A stretch of 64,000 nt of DNA from Cololabis saira. Its lineage: Eukaryota > Chordata > Actinopteri > Beloniformes > Belonidae. Both the position numbers and the translations under genes were made by a program. The notes beneath the pieces are model-generated. The model searched no databases. It was not told the DNA's origin and saw only the letters and a list, made by a program, of their open reading frames with translations. Below, in pieces: positions 1 to 54,937 of this stretch (position 1 is its first letter; each line of letters opens with the position of its first letter). The stretch lies in the NCBI RefSeq assembly GCF_033807715.1, contig NC_084590.1, forward strand, positions 6,533,327 through 6,597,326. The letters are read 5' to 3'.

Positions 1-480
1 ATAGTATTTTTATTGAAAAACAGAGTATTTAAAATAAAATAAGTCCCGTCAATTGACTCCCGGCTCCCGGCTCCGCTTCCTCCCGGCTCCGGGAGGCACC
101 GAGGCTCGGCGCGTACCTCCGCCGGGGCTCGGCCGCCGGGGCTCCGCGGCCGGGGCTAGGCGGCCGGGGCTCGGCCACCGGGGCTCGGCCACCGGGGCTC
201 GGCCGCCGGGGGTTGTCCGGGGCTCGGCGGCCGGGGCTCGCCATCCGCGGTACTCCCGGGGACTCTAGTCCCGCAGCACCAGTGAGTATTTTGACCGGAG
301 AGATTATAAAATACCGGACTTCGGCATATTTTACCGGACAACGGAAACCCTGGGGGGAAGTTAAATATTGCATAAATATATGCACGGGGACTTTCTCCAG
401 GGGAGAGCAGCATAGTCGTGCCAGCTGGGATCAGACCGGGAACAGCGATACTAGCGGCCAGAGCGAGAACTGCAGGTCGC
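1..480. repeat. GC-rich minisatellite and a transposon-like flank
   Basis: About 60-260 is a diverged tandem repeat of units like GGCCGGGGCTCGGCC. From about 272 to 352 the sequence (GTGAGTATTTTGACCGG, then AAATACCGGACTTCGG, then GGACAACGGAAACCCTG) recurs at about 43257-43361, so it is part of an interspersed repeat and not a host exon. I found no LDLa-type exon here on either strand, although the missing CR11 of sorl1 would be expected in this direction. The stretch from 360 to 480 shows nothing recognisable. Confidence 0.6.
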
Positions 481-662
481 GTACGCGTTCAGTGTCTTTT
501 TGAGAACGTGCACGTCGACGCGTCAAATGTACGCAGGATACGCAGGATACGCGAGACGTGACGTCACGCGTATCCTGCGTCTCGCGTACGCGTTCTGAAC
601 TGCAAGTATAAACGCGGCTTAACACTCAGACTAGTGTCATCGGCTTTCAGAATAGTCGTCCG

Positions 663-1163
663 TTGCAGCCCGACCTCAGACCAGTTCAAGTTTCTTTCAC
701 TTTGAGCGTTATGTTTTATTCTGGCCCGTCTGGCTGGAAAACACTGATGTCTTCAAACACTAAACAACTTCTTCCGGCTCTTGACGAAGGCGGACGCTTT
801 TTCTGCTCCTCTCCCTTCTCTATCTTCTCTGCTACTGCTTTTGTCCTGTCTCGTCTTCAGAGTCTCTCCTTTTCACTCCTCCCAAACTCTACAATCATGG
901 AATTGATTAACCGGTCTCTCAGCACAATTGACCAAATTTTTGCGACGAGAAGTCAGGGGGTAAGGGAGCCCTCCTGCCCCGATGGGACATTTTTTGCTGG
1001 ATACACAATGGATTCCTACAAATACTGGAAACCGTTGTGTTTGGCGATCCTGTCTGTCGAGGACGTTGAAGATGCTTCATAATTGGATTTATGATAGCAG
1101 GATTTCTCTTGATCGGAGGAGGGGGATTCCTGGTGTACCGACAAACGCGTAAGTCGTCGACAG
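663..1163 (+). pseudogene. Unknown ORF: soluble segment followed by a predicted membrane span (5' half)
   Basis: The open frame 663-1082 contains an ATG at 897 (MELINRSLSTIDQIF...) and ends with TAA at 1080-1082. One frame over, from about 1073, the sequence continues without a stop through a glycine-rich hydrophobic stretch (IIGFMIAGFLLIGGGGFLV) and a basic YRQTRK stop-transfer-like end to 1163. The two parts look like one protein with a 1-nt frameshift, so this copy is probably dead. The frame then runs into the hAT insertion and resumes at 1619. No family recognised and no function assigned. Confidence 0.35.
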
Positions 1164-1610
1164 TAGGGGTGGGTTAAAAATATCAATATATCGATATTTT
1201 ATCGATATACATGTGTAGGAACGATTATCGATACATAAATCCAAGTATCGATTTAAAAAAAAAAAAAAATTTTTTTTTTTTTTTTTAATCCCGATTTTTT
1301 TTTTCCCCGTTTTATCACCCAGTGCTCCTTGCCAAGTCAGTCCTGGGAATTGCTCCCTCTACCAACCCCGGGAGGCCCTACACTGAGCTCAAGTCTCCTC
1401 CTTAACCTGAGGAGTGAGCAGGCCGCTTCTTTCCATCCTTTCCATCCTTGTCAGGGGGAGGCTTCCCTGGCCGGACATAGCGATGGAAGGATCACGTTAT
1501 TCCATTATTGTAATTAGAATATCGATATCGTATCGGAAATCGTATCGTCTTGGGACCTAGTGTATCGGAATCGTATCGTATCGGGAGGTCAGTGATGATA
1601 CCCAGCTCTA
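1164..1610. mobile_element. hAT-type non-autonomous element with perfect 8-bp TSD
   Basis: The 447-bp element has imperfect terminal inverted repeats (TAGGGGTGGGTTAAAAATATC at the left; the right end reads TAGAGCTGGGTATCATC on the minus strand). It is flanked by a perfect 8-bp duplication GTCGACAG (1156-1163 and 1611-1618). It contains poly-A and poly-T tracts (about 1254-1286) and ATCGATA-rich subterminal sequence. The 8-bp TSD and TAGGG-type ends are hAT hallmarks. There is no transposase ORF. It splits the reading frame of the surrounding element. Confidence 0.85.
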
Positions 1611-1618
1611 GTCGACAG

Positions 1619-1821
1619 CTGTTTTGGCTCTTTCAGAGCTGCCGGACGTCACTGACGGGACAAGCAAGGCGATCAACACTCAAACTTTAACGTTGGGGGA
1701 GCAAAGCCGTAAGCTGGATGCGATTCTCGAACAGAATCGCAGGCTGGCGGCGGTCTTTGAGCTCATTGGCAAGATGGATAAGACCTTGGAGAAGTTGGAA
1801 GCTCGGCTTGGCGGAAATTGA
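1619..1821 (+). pseudogene. Unknown ORF, 3' half: predicted coiled coil
   Basis: Continues the reading frame interrupted by the hAT element: if one TSD copy and the element are disregarded, the frame leaving 1163 is the one used here. It ends at TGA 1819-1821. The sequence is heptad-rich and charged (EQSRKLDAILEQNRRLAAV, then LIGKMDKTLEKLEARLGG), suggesting a coiled coil behind the upstream membrane span. No database family is recognised. Confidence 0.35.
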
Positions 1822-2739
1822 TCACAAATTCGTCTGATTGGAGTCGCCATTGATGAACCAGAGACTAAAGGCAGACGGAAAATTACTGAGTCTGTCTGTT
1901 TTTGCAATATAATTGTTGATTCTATAATCTGGCCTTGACAGGGCGGTTTTGGCCGATCGCTCTGGTCACAATCTTCCTGGTGGAATGTAAACAAGGTGAC
2001 TCTGCCCCCACTAACCCTCCCCTCTCAGGAACATCTGTGGACCTGTTTTCAGAACTGACCGAGCCGTCTGATAACATCAAGGACATTGGCTGAGGAGCAG
2101 CTCTGAGCGAAGTTCACGGACTTACCGCTACACACACACTTGCTGATAACCACACCTCCCTCAACTCAACGCCTTCCTCGCTCCCCCTTCTCCCCTCTTA
2201 TCAGCCCCCCCCAACACAGTCAACAGGTTTGAGAGCCGCGCCACTGGCCGCGGTGCTCACTTGGGGTACTGTGCCGGGACCCCCCCCCCCCCCACACACA
2301 CACACACACACACACATGTGCAAGCCCTGTGATGTTAAATTTGTCATGTTGCTTTCTGTGCAGAGGTGTTTTTTTGCACTTTCACACTGTGTATTTACAC
2401 ACAGTATGAGAATGCCTTTTTTTCCCTCCTCCCTCCCCCTTCCCCAATGTCATCCTTTCTCTGATCTGTTCTCACCAGTTGACTCATGTCTTATGTTATT
2501 TGTTTTGTCTGTGCCCTGATGGGTTGTACTGGTTGTCATCTCACTGTGCTGGGACGCCAGACCGGCGACAATAAAGCTATTCATTCATTCATCATTCATT
2601 AAACCTTGGATAAACCATAAAGTCCCCAAGAGCCCCGGGGCACCTGGAGCACCTCACTGTCTGATGAGAACATGAAACATGAGAACATGAGAACCAGATA
2701 CAATTAGAACATGAGAACTGGAGAACATGAAAGCACTCA

Positions 2740-3838
2740 GTCTCAACAGCGGCTCACCTCAGGTCTGTGTGCTGAGTCCCCTACTCTACCCCCTCTACAC
2801 CCATGACTGCGCTCCCGCCCACTCCAGCAACAGTATTGTAAAGTCTGCGGATGACACTACTGTGGTAGGACTCATCTCCGGGGGGGGATGAGTCTGCTTA
2901 CAGGGACAAGGTGGAGCAGCTGGCACTTTGGTGTTCAGAGAACAACCTGGTCCTGAACACTGCAAAAACTAAGGAGCTGATCATAGACTTCAGATGGAAA
3001 AAGACATAAAGACAAAAAGTCATTCAGCCTCTGTTCATCAACGGGGTCTGTGTGGAGATGGTTTCCAGCTTCCGGTTTCTGGGCGTGGAAGGACAACCTG
3101 ACCTGGAGTGTCAACACCACCATCATCATCAAAAAGGCACAGCAGAGACTGTACTTTCTGAGAATTCTCAGAAACCATCATCTAAATCAACAACTGCTGG
3201 TGTCCTTTTATCGCTGCTCCATAGAGAGCATCTTCACTGCATATGTGTGTGGTTCTCCAGCTGCACAGTGGCAAATAGGAAGGCACTCCAGAGGGTCGTC
3301 ACAACGGCCCAAAAAATAATGGGCTGCACTCTCCCCTCCCTGGAGGAGCTGGACAACACCCGGTGTCTCAGGAAAGCCAGGAAGATCATCAAGGACCCAT
3401 CTCACCCCGGACACTCACTCTTTGAACTGTTGCCATCAGGCAGACGTTTCAGGAACTGAAATCACGCACAAACCGACTCAAGAACAGTTTCTATGCCAGA
3501 GCCATAACTACACTCAATACTGCTAATTACTCAAACTGACTTTTTCCATGTGCAAAACTGACCGAACCGTGCAATACCTGCCATAGAATCGTGCAATACC
3601 TGCCATAGAACCGTGCAATACCTGCCATAGAATCGTGCAATACCTGCCATAGAATCGTGCAATACCTGCCAAATGTGAATACTGTATGTTGTCTTCCTGT
3701 TTGTGTCCTTTTAGAGATTATTTATTTTTATAGTTGTTTTAATATTTTTTTTTTTTAAACCATGCACCTTAAAGAACATTGCATCCAATTTCGTTGTACC
3801 TTTACAAATGACAATAAAGACATTCTATTCTATGAAGA
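2740..3838 (+). pseudogene. Decayed LINE reverse transcriptase fragment with 3' end (CR1/L2-like)
   Basis: Contains the non-LTR RT catalytic motif region (SPLLYPLYTHDC, then SADDTTVVGLI at about 2842-2875), then in shifting frames the thumb and C-terminal block (KKAQQRLYFLRILR at about 3130-3170, FYRCSIESIFTAYVC, LQRVVTTAQKIMG, RCLRKARKIIKDPSHPGHSL, LFELLPSGRRF). Frameshifts at about 2890, 3060, 3200 and 3290 make it non-functional. The 3' UTR holds about five 22-bp units (GTGCAATACCTGCCATAGAA type, 3565-3675) and ends in AATAAAGACATTCTATTCTAT near 3834, some 40 bp from the CR10 donor of sorl1. The clade is inferred from remembered motifs. Confidence 0.75.
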
Positions 3839-3872
3839 CCAGAGAACCTCGAGAACCGGAGTAGAGACTCAC

Positions 3873-47518
<43,646 letters not shown>

Positions 47519-47940
47519 CTGCAGCAACAGACAGAGGACACAGAAGACGGTTATATCCCAGTTCTGAGCCGTTCCGGTCTGGAGAAGACACCCAGATCCC
47601 GGCTGTCATGGAAGAAACCTTAACCAGCACAAAACGGTGACAAAAGCTGTGAGGAAACGAGCTGGAACACTGGGGAGGACACAAGCGGTGGGTTCACCTG
47701 CTGGGGGGATGTTTCTGTCCTAACGCACAAGACCCAACCCATTATATGAAGACTTTATGTTACCAGATTTAAAAAGTACCAGTCAGCTTGTAAAATGCTG
47801 CACATGCACACATCTATGTAAAAGTCAACCTGCAGAAGGACCCATGTGGACGGTCCTCACACGTTTAACAGCGCTGGTCTGAAGGTTCCTCAAAAAAAAA
47901 GGAAGGAAGAAAAATCCAACCAGAGCAGCTCTGTGTTTTG
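47519..47940. other. Intron stretch without recognisable feature
   Basis: First part of the large 5' intron (in transcript sense, its 3' end). No exon-like sequence seen. Confidence 0.45.
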
Positions 47941-49300
47941 GTTCTCTATAGCTTTAGATTGGTGTTTTGTTCCTCTACAACTTGAGGCTCGTGTTTTGGT
48001 CCTCTACAGATTGAGGTTCGTGTTTTGGTCCTCTACAACTTGAGGCTCGTGTTCTGGTCCTCTAGAGATTGAGGCTCGTGTTCTGGTCCTCTAGAGATTG
48101 AGGCTCGTGTTTTGGTCCTCTAGAGATTGAGGCTCGTGTTTTGGTCCTCTAGAGATTGAGGCTCGTGTTTTGGTCCTCTACAGATTGAGGCTCGTGTTTT
48201 GGTCCTCTACAGATTGAGGCTCGTGTTCTGGTCCTCTACAGATTGAGGCTCGTGTTCTGGTCCTCTACAGATTGAGGCTCGTGTTCTGGTCCTCTACAGA
48301 TTGAGGCTCGTGTTCTGGTCCTCTACAGATTGAGGCTCGTGTTCTGGTCCTCTACAGATTGAGGCTCGTGTTCTGGTCCTCTACAGATTGAGGCTCGTGT
48401 TTTGGTCCTCTAGAGATTGAGGCTCGTGTTTTGGTCCTCTAGAGATTGAGGCTCGTGTTTTGGTCCTCTAGAGATTGAGGCTCGTGTTTTGGTCCTCTAC
48501 AGATTGAGGCTCGTGTTTTGGTCCTCTACAGATTGAGGCTCGTGTTCTGGTCCTCTACAGATTGAGGCTCGTGTTTTGGTCCTCTAGAGATTGAGGCTCG
48601 TGTTTTGGTCCTCTAGAGATTGAGGCTCGTGTTTTGGTCCTCTACAGATTGAGGCTCGTGTTCCGGTCCTCTACAGATTGAGGCTCGTGTTCTGGTCCTC
48701 TAGAGATTGAGGCTCGTGTTCTGGTCCTCTAGAGATTGAGGTTCGTGTTTTGGTCCTCTAGAGCTAGAGGCTCGTGTTTTGGTCCTCTAGAGATTGAGGC
48801 TCGTGTTTTGGTCCTCTAGAGATTGAGGCTCGTGTTTTGGTCCTCCAGAGCTTGAGGTTCGTGTTTTGGTCCTCTAGAGATTGAGGCTCGTGTTTTGGTC
48901 CTCCAGAGCTTGAGGTTCGTGTTTTGGTCCTCTAGAGCTAGAGGTTTGTGTTTTGGTCCTCTAGACCAGTGTTTCCCAACCCTGGTCCTTGGGACCCCCT
49001 GTCCTGCATGTTTTAGATGTTTCCCTGCACAGACAGTCCTGATTGAATCAATGGTCCTCATCAGCTTGTCACCCAGGTCTGCACATCTCTGTTGATGACA
49101 CAGGTGTGCTGAACCAGGGAAACATGCTGGATAGGTGCTCTCGAGGACCAGGGTTGGGAAACACTGCTCTACATCTTGAGGGTGGTGTTTTGGTCCTCTA
49201 CAGCTGCAGCTCCATGTTTTGGTCATCTACATCTTGAGGGTGGTGTTTTGGTTCTCTACATCTTGAGGGTGGTGTTTTGGTCCTCTATAGCAGCAGCCTG
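47941..49300. repeat. 29-bp minisatellite, about 35 units, split by a hAT MITE
   Basis: Units TCCTCTAGAGATTGAGGCTC, then GTGTTTTGG (29 bp), with AGA/ACA and TTTT/TTCT variants, from about 47941 to 48966. More diverged units (CATCTTGAGGGTGGTGTTTT) continue at 49167-49300 beyond the inserted element. Confidence 0.93.
48967..49166. mobile_element. Short hAT MITE inserted in the 29-bp minisatellite
   Basis: The 200-bp element has near-perfect ends: CAGTGTTTCCCAACCCTGGT and ACCAGGGTTGGGAAACACTG. The flanks CTCTAGAC and CTCTACAT match in 5-6 of 8 positions. They are also minisatellite units, so the duplication is not independent proof. Confidence 0.85.
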
Positions 49301-49844
49301 GTGTTTTAGGGGAATCAAAACCAGGAGAGGGACAGGTGAGCTTTAGACAACAGTGAACTCCATCAGACAGAAATTTAGAGGACAGAGCCACACAAAAACG
49401 TGTCTTGTCCAGAATAATCCAACTTTGGGAGACTTTCTCTCTGTCAGACATTGTAAATTCTACTTGCACCACCAGAAGAGCAACACTAAGAACACAACAC
49501 GAATGACATCTGCAGTCAGTTGGGTGTGTGGTGGTGTGAGTTCTCACGTTCCGGTTCTGTCTGATCCTCATATGACGACCACATGTGTCAGCGCTCATGG
49601 AGCAGAATTTCAGTCAAAATGTACAAAAATGTCAGAATTTTAAACGGAGTTGCTCAGATGGATGTACGTGTTGCTGAGAAGAAGCTGTGGCTTCAGAGGC
49701 ATCGGTGAGGAGGACGGGACGAGCTGCAGCCCAGATGATGTGTGGCTCCATGATATCCTCTATAAGACAGGAGTCTGGAGGGTTGTGATGTCGTTCAGCA
49801 AGTTCAGCTGGACACTGACTGTTCTCAGGCTGACGGATTTAGAC
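49301..49844. other. Intron stretch without recognisable feature
   Basis: About 540 bp; no exon, repeat family or RNA gene recognised. Confidence 0.4.
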
Positions 49845-50022
49845 TTTTTTTTTTCCACATTTCGACTTTTTTCTCGAAATTGTATTTCAACATTAATCTC
49901 GACATTTTGACTTTTTTCTGGACATTTGAACTTTTTTCTCGAAGTGCACAATAAAATAAAATCTTCCCCTCTCAAATGTTTTTTCTCCTGCATGGCCCTA
50001 ATACTCTATTTTCCGTACAAGA
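49845..50022. mobile_element. MITE family H, copy 2 (right half)
   Basis: TTTTTCCACATTTCGACTTT through AACATTAATCTCGACATTTT to TTTTCTCCTGCATGGCCCTA with ATACTC. The left half is missing. Confidence 0.7.
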
Positions 50023-50582
50023 CAATGAAACTAGAGTTAAATCTGACACAGCTGCAGTTTTCTTCAGACTTTTTCAGGTTCATCCATTCTTGATGAAGAT
50101 CAGGTTACTTGGGGAGACGGGAGGAAAACTGTACAAGGGAACGTTTACCATGTTCCTTCACGTGCCAGCGAGACATTTTTCCAGTGGAACTGCAGGTCCA
50201 ACGGGAGCGGCAGCCGAGCGTGAGCGCCACATTCCACACTGAGCTCGTGTTCCCTCCGACTGATCCTGGGAGCGCCGCTCCCGTGTCTGGGATCAGCTCA
50301 GCCCAGCAAGGCCGGCGGCCGGGGAATAACGGGATATTACTCCACAACCTGCAGCACGGCAACTCGGACTCCTGGAAGTCCTGCTCTGTTTCCAGCACAC
50401 TCCAACTTTTGCAAGATGGAAATGCAAATTAAATAATAGACCCAGTAAAAAAGACGTCAGTTCCTGAACTCTTATTTATCTCAAAGTTTTGCCCTTTTAC
50501 ACAAGGTGGATTTTTCAAAGTCTGTCTTAAAAGGGTCATCTCTGCAGGAGGTAGCAGGTCACGTAGACGCGTTACTGCCTCA
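50023..50582. other. Intron stretch without recognisable feature
   Basis: About 560 bp, partly GC-rich near 50170-50320. No conserved protein similarity recognised in any frame. Confidence 0.4.
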
Positions 50583-51275
50583 TAAGGCGCTTTTCACTAG
50601 TACCTACCCGGCTCGACTCATCTCAACTCGGCCTGGTTTCTTTTCCACTACAATTCAGCACCTGGAGCAGAAGTAGGAGGTTGGAGAAGCTGCTGTGACG
50701 TATTTGATTGTGTATCTAAATGAAGAAGACAACAACACTAAAGATGTAGAACCTGGAGGAGATGATAGATGTGCTGCTGGATCTGTGGCTTGTGTTCAAT
50801 ATCAAGTTAAAAAAATGAGAGAGAAGCTTCAAGCGGCGACACTTTTTAATTTTTGTTTGTCTCTGCGCTGCTGAAAAGTCATCTGGAGCCGTGAGCAGCT
50901 ATGAAGAGACAGAGCTCCTGGTAGATCTGGTCGTTCCTTATCTCCGTCTAGATCTTTTTAATTCTCTCCTCAGCACCAGGTTTATGAACATCTGACCCTC
51001 AGAGTTGGATCATGAAACAGACTTTTTCTGTGATGAACCAGAATCCGTCAGAGTCTCTTTCTCTGATTTCCTCCTCCTGACTCAGACGTCTGACTCCAAC
51101 CCCCCGACCAATCGGTGGCCTGTAGTGTGATGATGGCAGATACAGCCGACTCAGCAGCTTAGAACCTCGGCAGAATAGATACAGAAAAGTATCTACTCTG
51201 CACGTTAGACCCCTGGTGGAAAAGAACCAAACTGAGGAGAGAGGAGTTGCGCTGGTTAGGTACTAGTGGAAAAGC
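50583..51275. mobile_element. DNA element family I, complete copy
   Basis: Ends GGCGCTTTTCACTAGTACCT and (minus) GGCTTTTCCACTAGTACCTA: a terminal inverted repeat of about 20 bp. Shares its right 400 bp with 34845-35284. No transposase. A target duplication is not evident. Confidence 0.72.
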
Positions 51276-52096
51276 CAATAGATGTCCAACGAGTCCTCCA
51301 ACGCTTCTGAACCCTCTTCTCCTGCGGGACATCGTGGACAACGACCTCCCACAAGTGACTGCTTCCAACTGTATTTCAACATGCTGCAGTGGTTTATGTG
51401 TTTTGTAGTAAAAACTACATTCTGAAACAGTCTGTGAAAGTCTGAACCAATTTGTAACGGGCGGTGATGTTCAGTAACGGTTCGTCTCTCAGGTCCAACT
51501 ACGTCAGGTTTGGACTTGTGTTCTTGGTAGTCCACACTCAAGAACAACTCTGGGCGTTGGCCAGAGGACAGAGGACGTGTGGGTCATCTGCAGGTGAAAC
51601 ATCAGTGTTGATGACATCACAGCTCCGCTAGCAGGCTCACAAACATGTACACGTTCAAATAAAACCTTTGGTCCCTAATACGTCCCAGAATTAAGTGTTT
51701 ATAACTGTTACTTTTTATGATGCGTTACAAATTGTTAAGTTAAGGATAAGTTCAGATTCCCCAATTCACCCACAACTTATTTTTCCAGACACATTCCTTC
51801 AGCCAACACGGCTCTGAAGGGAATGTCATCGTTCTTCTCCTCTCACATTCCCCGTCTTTGACTTGCCTCTTTAAATTCAATGAAAGTTGAATTTAAAGAG
51901 AGTTTTAGGAGCTTGAGCTAGGAAAGGAGACGGCTGAGGACCTTTAGGAGGAGGCCCCTGAACGGGGTCCACAAGTCTTCCATATCCATTCCAGATACAA
52001 CACTGGTGCTGCTTATAAGAGAGGACAGAGCTGACGTTACTTCTAGAGGAAGTTTAGGTCCTGCAGCATTTGCAGAAAGATGTTGAACATCTTTTG
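51276..52096. other. Intron stretch without recognisable feature
   Basis: About 820 bp; no exon-like open frame, tandem array or repeat recognised. Confidence 0.4.
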
Positions 52097-53195
52097 GGCC
52101 AATCCCAATACACCCCCAACTCACTACCACTAGCCCTAAAAATCAAGCCACAGATTTTAGGGCCCTTGTAATCTTCCCAGGGCCCAGTCCCAATACTCCC
52201 CCTACCCCTACTTTTCAGCACCAGCCCTAAATTTAGCTTGCTACGTCACTGCGTGGTTTACGTTCGGGTACGTAAGCGACTGTGTAGTTACGTTTGCACA
52301 AACGTCACACCATATCAGGAAGCCCAGAGATAAAAGCTGTTTTAATTTCAGCTGTAGCGCTGTTAATATGCCACTTTATTAAGTTTTAATATTTTTTCAG
52401 GTGTAAAAGTAACCGTTAAGATCCCCAACCTGGGCTCAGTTTATCCAAATAACGCTGTTAAGAAATTTGCTCCGAAAATTTCGGGATGAGAAGAGCCGCC
52501 GGCTCAGGAGCTGATTTATGGTTCCACGTTAAATCGACGCAGAGCCTACGGCGTAGGTTACGGCGTAGGGTACGGCGTAGGGTACGGCGTAGGGTACGGC
52601 GTAGGGTACGGCGTAGGGTACGGCGTAGGGTACGGCGTAGGGTACGGTGTAGGGTACGGCGTAGGGTACGGCGTAGGGTACGGTGTACGGCGCTCGTCGC
52701 CGCGTAACCTACGCCGTAGGCTCTGCGTTGGTGTGACGCGGAACCATAAATCAGCCTTTATTCTGGCGAGGTTTGAAAAAGACTTCGCAACAACAAGCAA
52801 GCGAGTGATTATGTACATTCATTGAGTGAATATTATGAAAGTAAAATATATATTTATCGCTAGAAATGTAATCAAGACGCATTTTTATGCAGAAACTAAC
52901 TCAAAATATTGATTTTATTCACTAAAAAATAAGAAATGTCCGCCATGTTTTTTTTTTTTATTCAGTCCGCAAATGACGACGAAAAGCATTCTGGGAAATT
53001 TTTCTAGCCCTAGGTCAGCTAGTCAGCATCTGAAAACCCTCGCTCTGAAGGGCTAGATTCATAAGCACTACCTCTAAATAAGCCACTACCCCTAGGTGAA
53101 AAGAAGAATTGGGACACCACTACCCTCACGGGAACACGCAAAATTTAGGGGTAGTGCTGAAAAGTAGGACTAGGGGGGGATTGGGACTGGTCCTT
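52097..53195. mobile_element. DNA element with GGGCCAATCCCAATAC ends and nested MITE G
   Basis: Left GGGCCAATCCCAATACACCC, right GGGGGATTGGGACTGGTCC: imperfect inverse ends. Subterminal blocks CACTACCACTAGCCCTAAAA and AGCACTACCTCTAAATAAGC suggest a MITE. A family G palindrome is nested at 52506-52757. Confidence 0.65.
52506..52757. mobile_element. MITE family G with 12-bp internal expansion
   Basis: TGATTTATGGTTCCACGTTA at the left and TGACGCGGAACCATAAATCA at the right. The centre is a TACGGCGTAGGG tandem array (about 12 units, 52548-52690) grown from the element's own GCCTACGGCGTAGG sequence. Confidence 0.85.
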
Positions 53196-53884
53196 AGTTC
53201 AGTCTCATCTGCAGTCATCTGTTGGGGGGCAGCATCACCACCAGAGACTTAAGGAAACTGGTAAAAGAAAGCTGCTTCTGTTCTGGACCCTCTGGAGATG
53301 ATTGGAGGAGGATACTTCCTGAAAGGAAGAACATCATGAACATCCTCTCCACAACGCAGTGATTCAGGAACTGAGTGTCTTCAGTCAGAGGTTCTTCAGA
53401 CCTCTACATGAGATCCTGTATAACTGGACAACTGGTGCCATACCCTCACTTCATCACTGTCCTGGTTATAAATGAATGTAACTAGGGGAACATTCAGGTA
53501 CATTTCACCTATTGTATGTCCAAATGCATTTTCTTTAAGATAATACAATGACAGACACATGCTGCTTTTTCCTCTGGTTGAAATGATGCTTTGAGCCTCT
53601 GAGCCCAGCTGGAAGACTTTAATAAGTGGGAACTGGAATTACTCAGTTCTGACCACGGAAACCGCTGGGAATTACCAGGATTTACATGATTCTCCTCCTA
53701 CAGCTCAGAGTATCATGAACTCATTCCAGGAATCCGGGTGAATTTCAGTCTTTAAAGGACACGGGACACCTGTGACCTCTGACCCCTCACACTACACTGA
53801 CACAAGAACCATCGTTCATCAACCGGTAACCATGGAAACCTTTGTCCACACTACAATGCAGAGACTCTTAATAACACTCAAAAC
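53196..53884. repeat. Diverged duplicate of 59093-59310
   Basis: The block ATGTAACTAGGGGAACATTC (about 53473) to CAGTTCTGACCACGGAAACC (about 53644-53664) matches 59093-59285, for example GACTTTAATAA(G/C)TGGGAACTGGAAT. The remainder shows nothing recognisable. Confidence 0.6.
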
Positions 53885-54600
53885 CAGAGGTGGTAGTAAC
53901 GAGTTACATTTACTCCGTTACATTTACTTGAGTACGTTTTTGGGAAATGTACTTTTAGGAGTAGTTTTGAATCACTATACTTTTTACTTTTACTTGAGTA
54001 GATTTGTGAAGAAGAAACTGTTTCTCTTACTCCGCTACATTAGGCTACGTTGAGCTGTTACTTTTCTTTTATCCCTTTTATCCACGTACGCGTCAATCTC
54101 ATGACATCACTGGGTGATTCTTTGGGAAAAATGTTTGTTTTTGCATGTTTTGTCACATTTACACAGACTCAAACACACACAGAGTTTCTATGAGTTCATG
54201 TTTGTTCTAGTTCTGCCTGGTTAAAAAAGAAAAGTACAAGTATTTTTTTATTCGGTTATTTTATTTATTTTATTATTTATTAAAGTACTTTAATTTACTT
54301 TAAGATTATTTTAATTTAAGCTATTTATTAATTTTAATTTATCTTATTATTTTATTGATTTAATTTGCCTTAAGATGATTATTTTGTACTTTTGTCTGTT
54401 TGAATGGTTGTGTTAAATAAATAAATCAGACGTTACTCAACAGTTACTCAGTACTTGAGTAGTTTTTTCACCAAGTACCTTTTTACTTTTACTCAAGTAA
54501 TTATTTGGATGACTACTTTTTACTTCTACTGGAGTCATATTATTCTGAAGTAACAGTACTTTTACTTGAGTACAGTTTTTGGATACTCTACCCAGCTATG
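53885..54600. mobile_element. hAT-type MITE with ACTTGAGTA-rich ends
   Basis: Starts CAGAGGTGGTAGTAACGAGT and ends GGATACTCTACCCAGCTATG, the inverse of CATAGCTGGGTAGAGTATCC. The flanks CTCAAAAC (53877-53884) and GTCAAAAC (54601-54608) are an 8-bp duplication with one mismatch. Subterminal TTTACTTGAGTA/TACTCAAGTAA repeats. The window's right edge (63480 onward) carries a related sequence. Confidence 0.85.
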
Positions 54601-54705
54601 GTCAAAACTTCATTGTGGAAGGAAGGAAAACTGATGTTAACGTTGTCCAGAGGAGGCATCGCTAGACACTGGGATTAACTATCACCATGGAAACATGGAT
54701 TATAC

Positions 54706-54929
54706 CAGGGGTAGGCAATTCCGGTCCTCGAGGGCCGGTGTCCTGCATGTCTTAGATGTTTCCCTGCTTCAGCACACCGTGATAAAAGTACCTGTGTCAT
54801 TAACAGAATTGTGCAGCCCTGGATGACAAGCTGATGGCGATGATTAATTAGAATCAGGTGTGTTAAAGCAGGGAAACATCTAAAACATGCAGGACACCGG
54901 CCCTCGAGGACCGGAATTGCCTACCCCTG
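54706..54929. mobile_element. Short hAT MITE, perfect TSD GATTATAC
   Basis: The 224-bp element has long terminal inverted repeats CAGGGGTAGGCAATTCCGGT / ACCGGAATTGCCTACCCCTG. The duplication GATTATAC is perfect (54698-54705 and 54930-54937). Non-coding. Confidence 0.92.
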
Positions 54930-54937
54930 GATTATAC

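Larger units (their letters stand above)
480..2600 (+). mobile_element. Unrecognised transcription-unit-like element with promoter, small ORF and AATAAA tail
   Basis: Looks like a self-contained unit. An inverted repeat with arms containing ACGCAGGATACGCGAGACG (about 535-595) has TGACGTCA in its centre. TATAAACG follows at about 607, then an open frame from 663, and finally AATAAAG at about 2570 followed by an ATTC-rich tail (2578-2600). A hAT element (1164-1610) interrupts it. A (C)n(CA)n tract lies at about 2280-2316. The ATTC-type tail is typical of LINE/SINE retroposons, but I see no reverse transcriptase. It could be a non-autonomous retroposon, a decayed retroelement 5' part, or a retroposed gene. 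I do not recognise the family. Confidence 0.4.

Noticed and set aside
50105..50432. Possible exon (open on both strands, GC-richer)
   Set aside because: No similarity to sorl1 or another family that I recognise, and no convincing splice signals in phase.
52486..52818. Arg-Arg-Val-Arg repeat frame as an arginine-rich peptide
   Set aside because: It is the 12-bp expansion inside MITE G.
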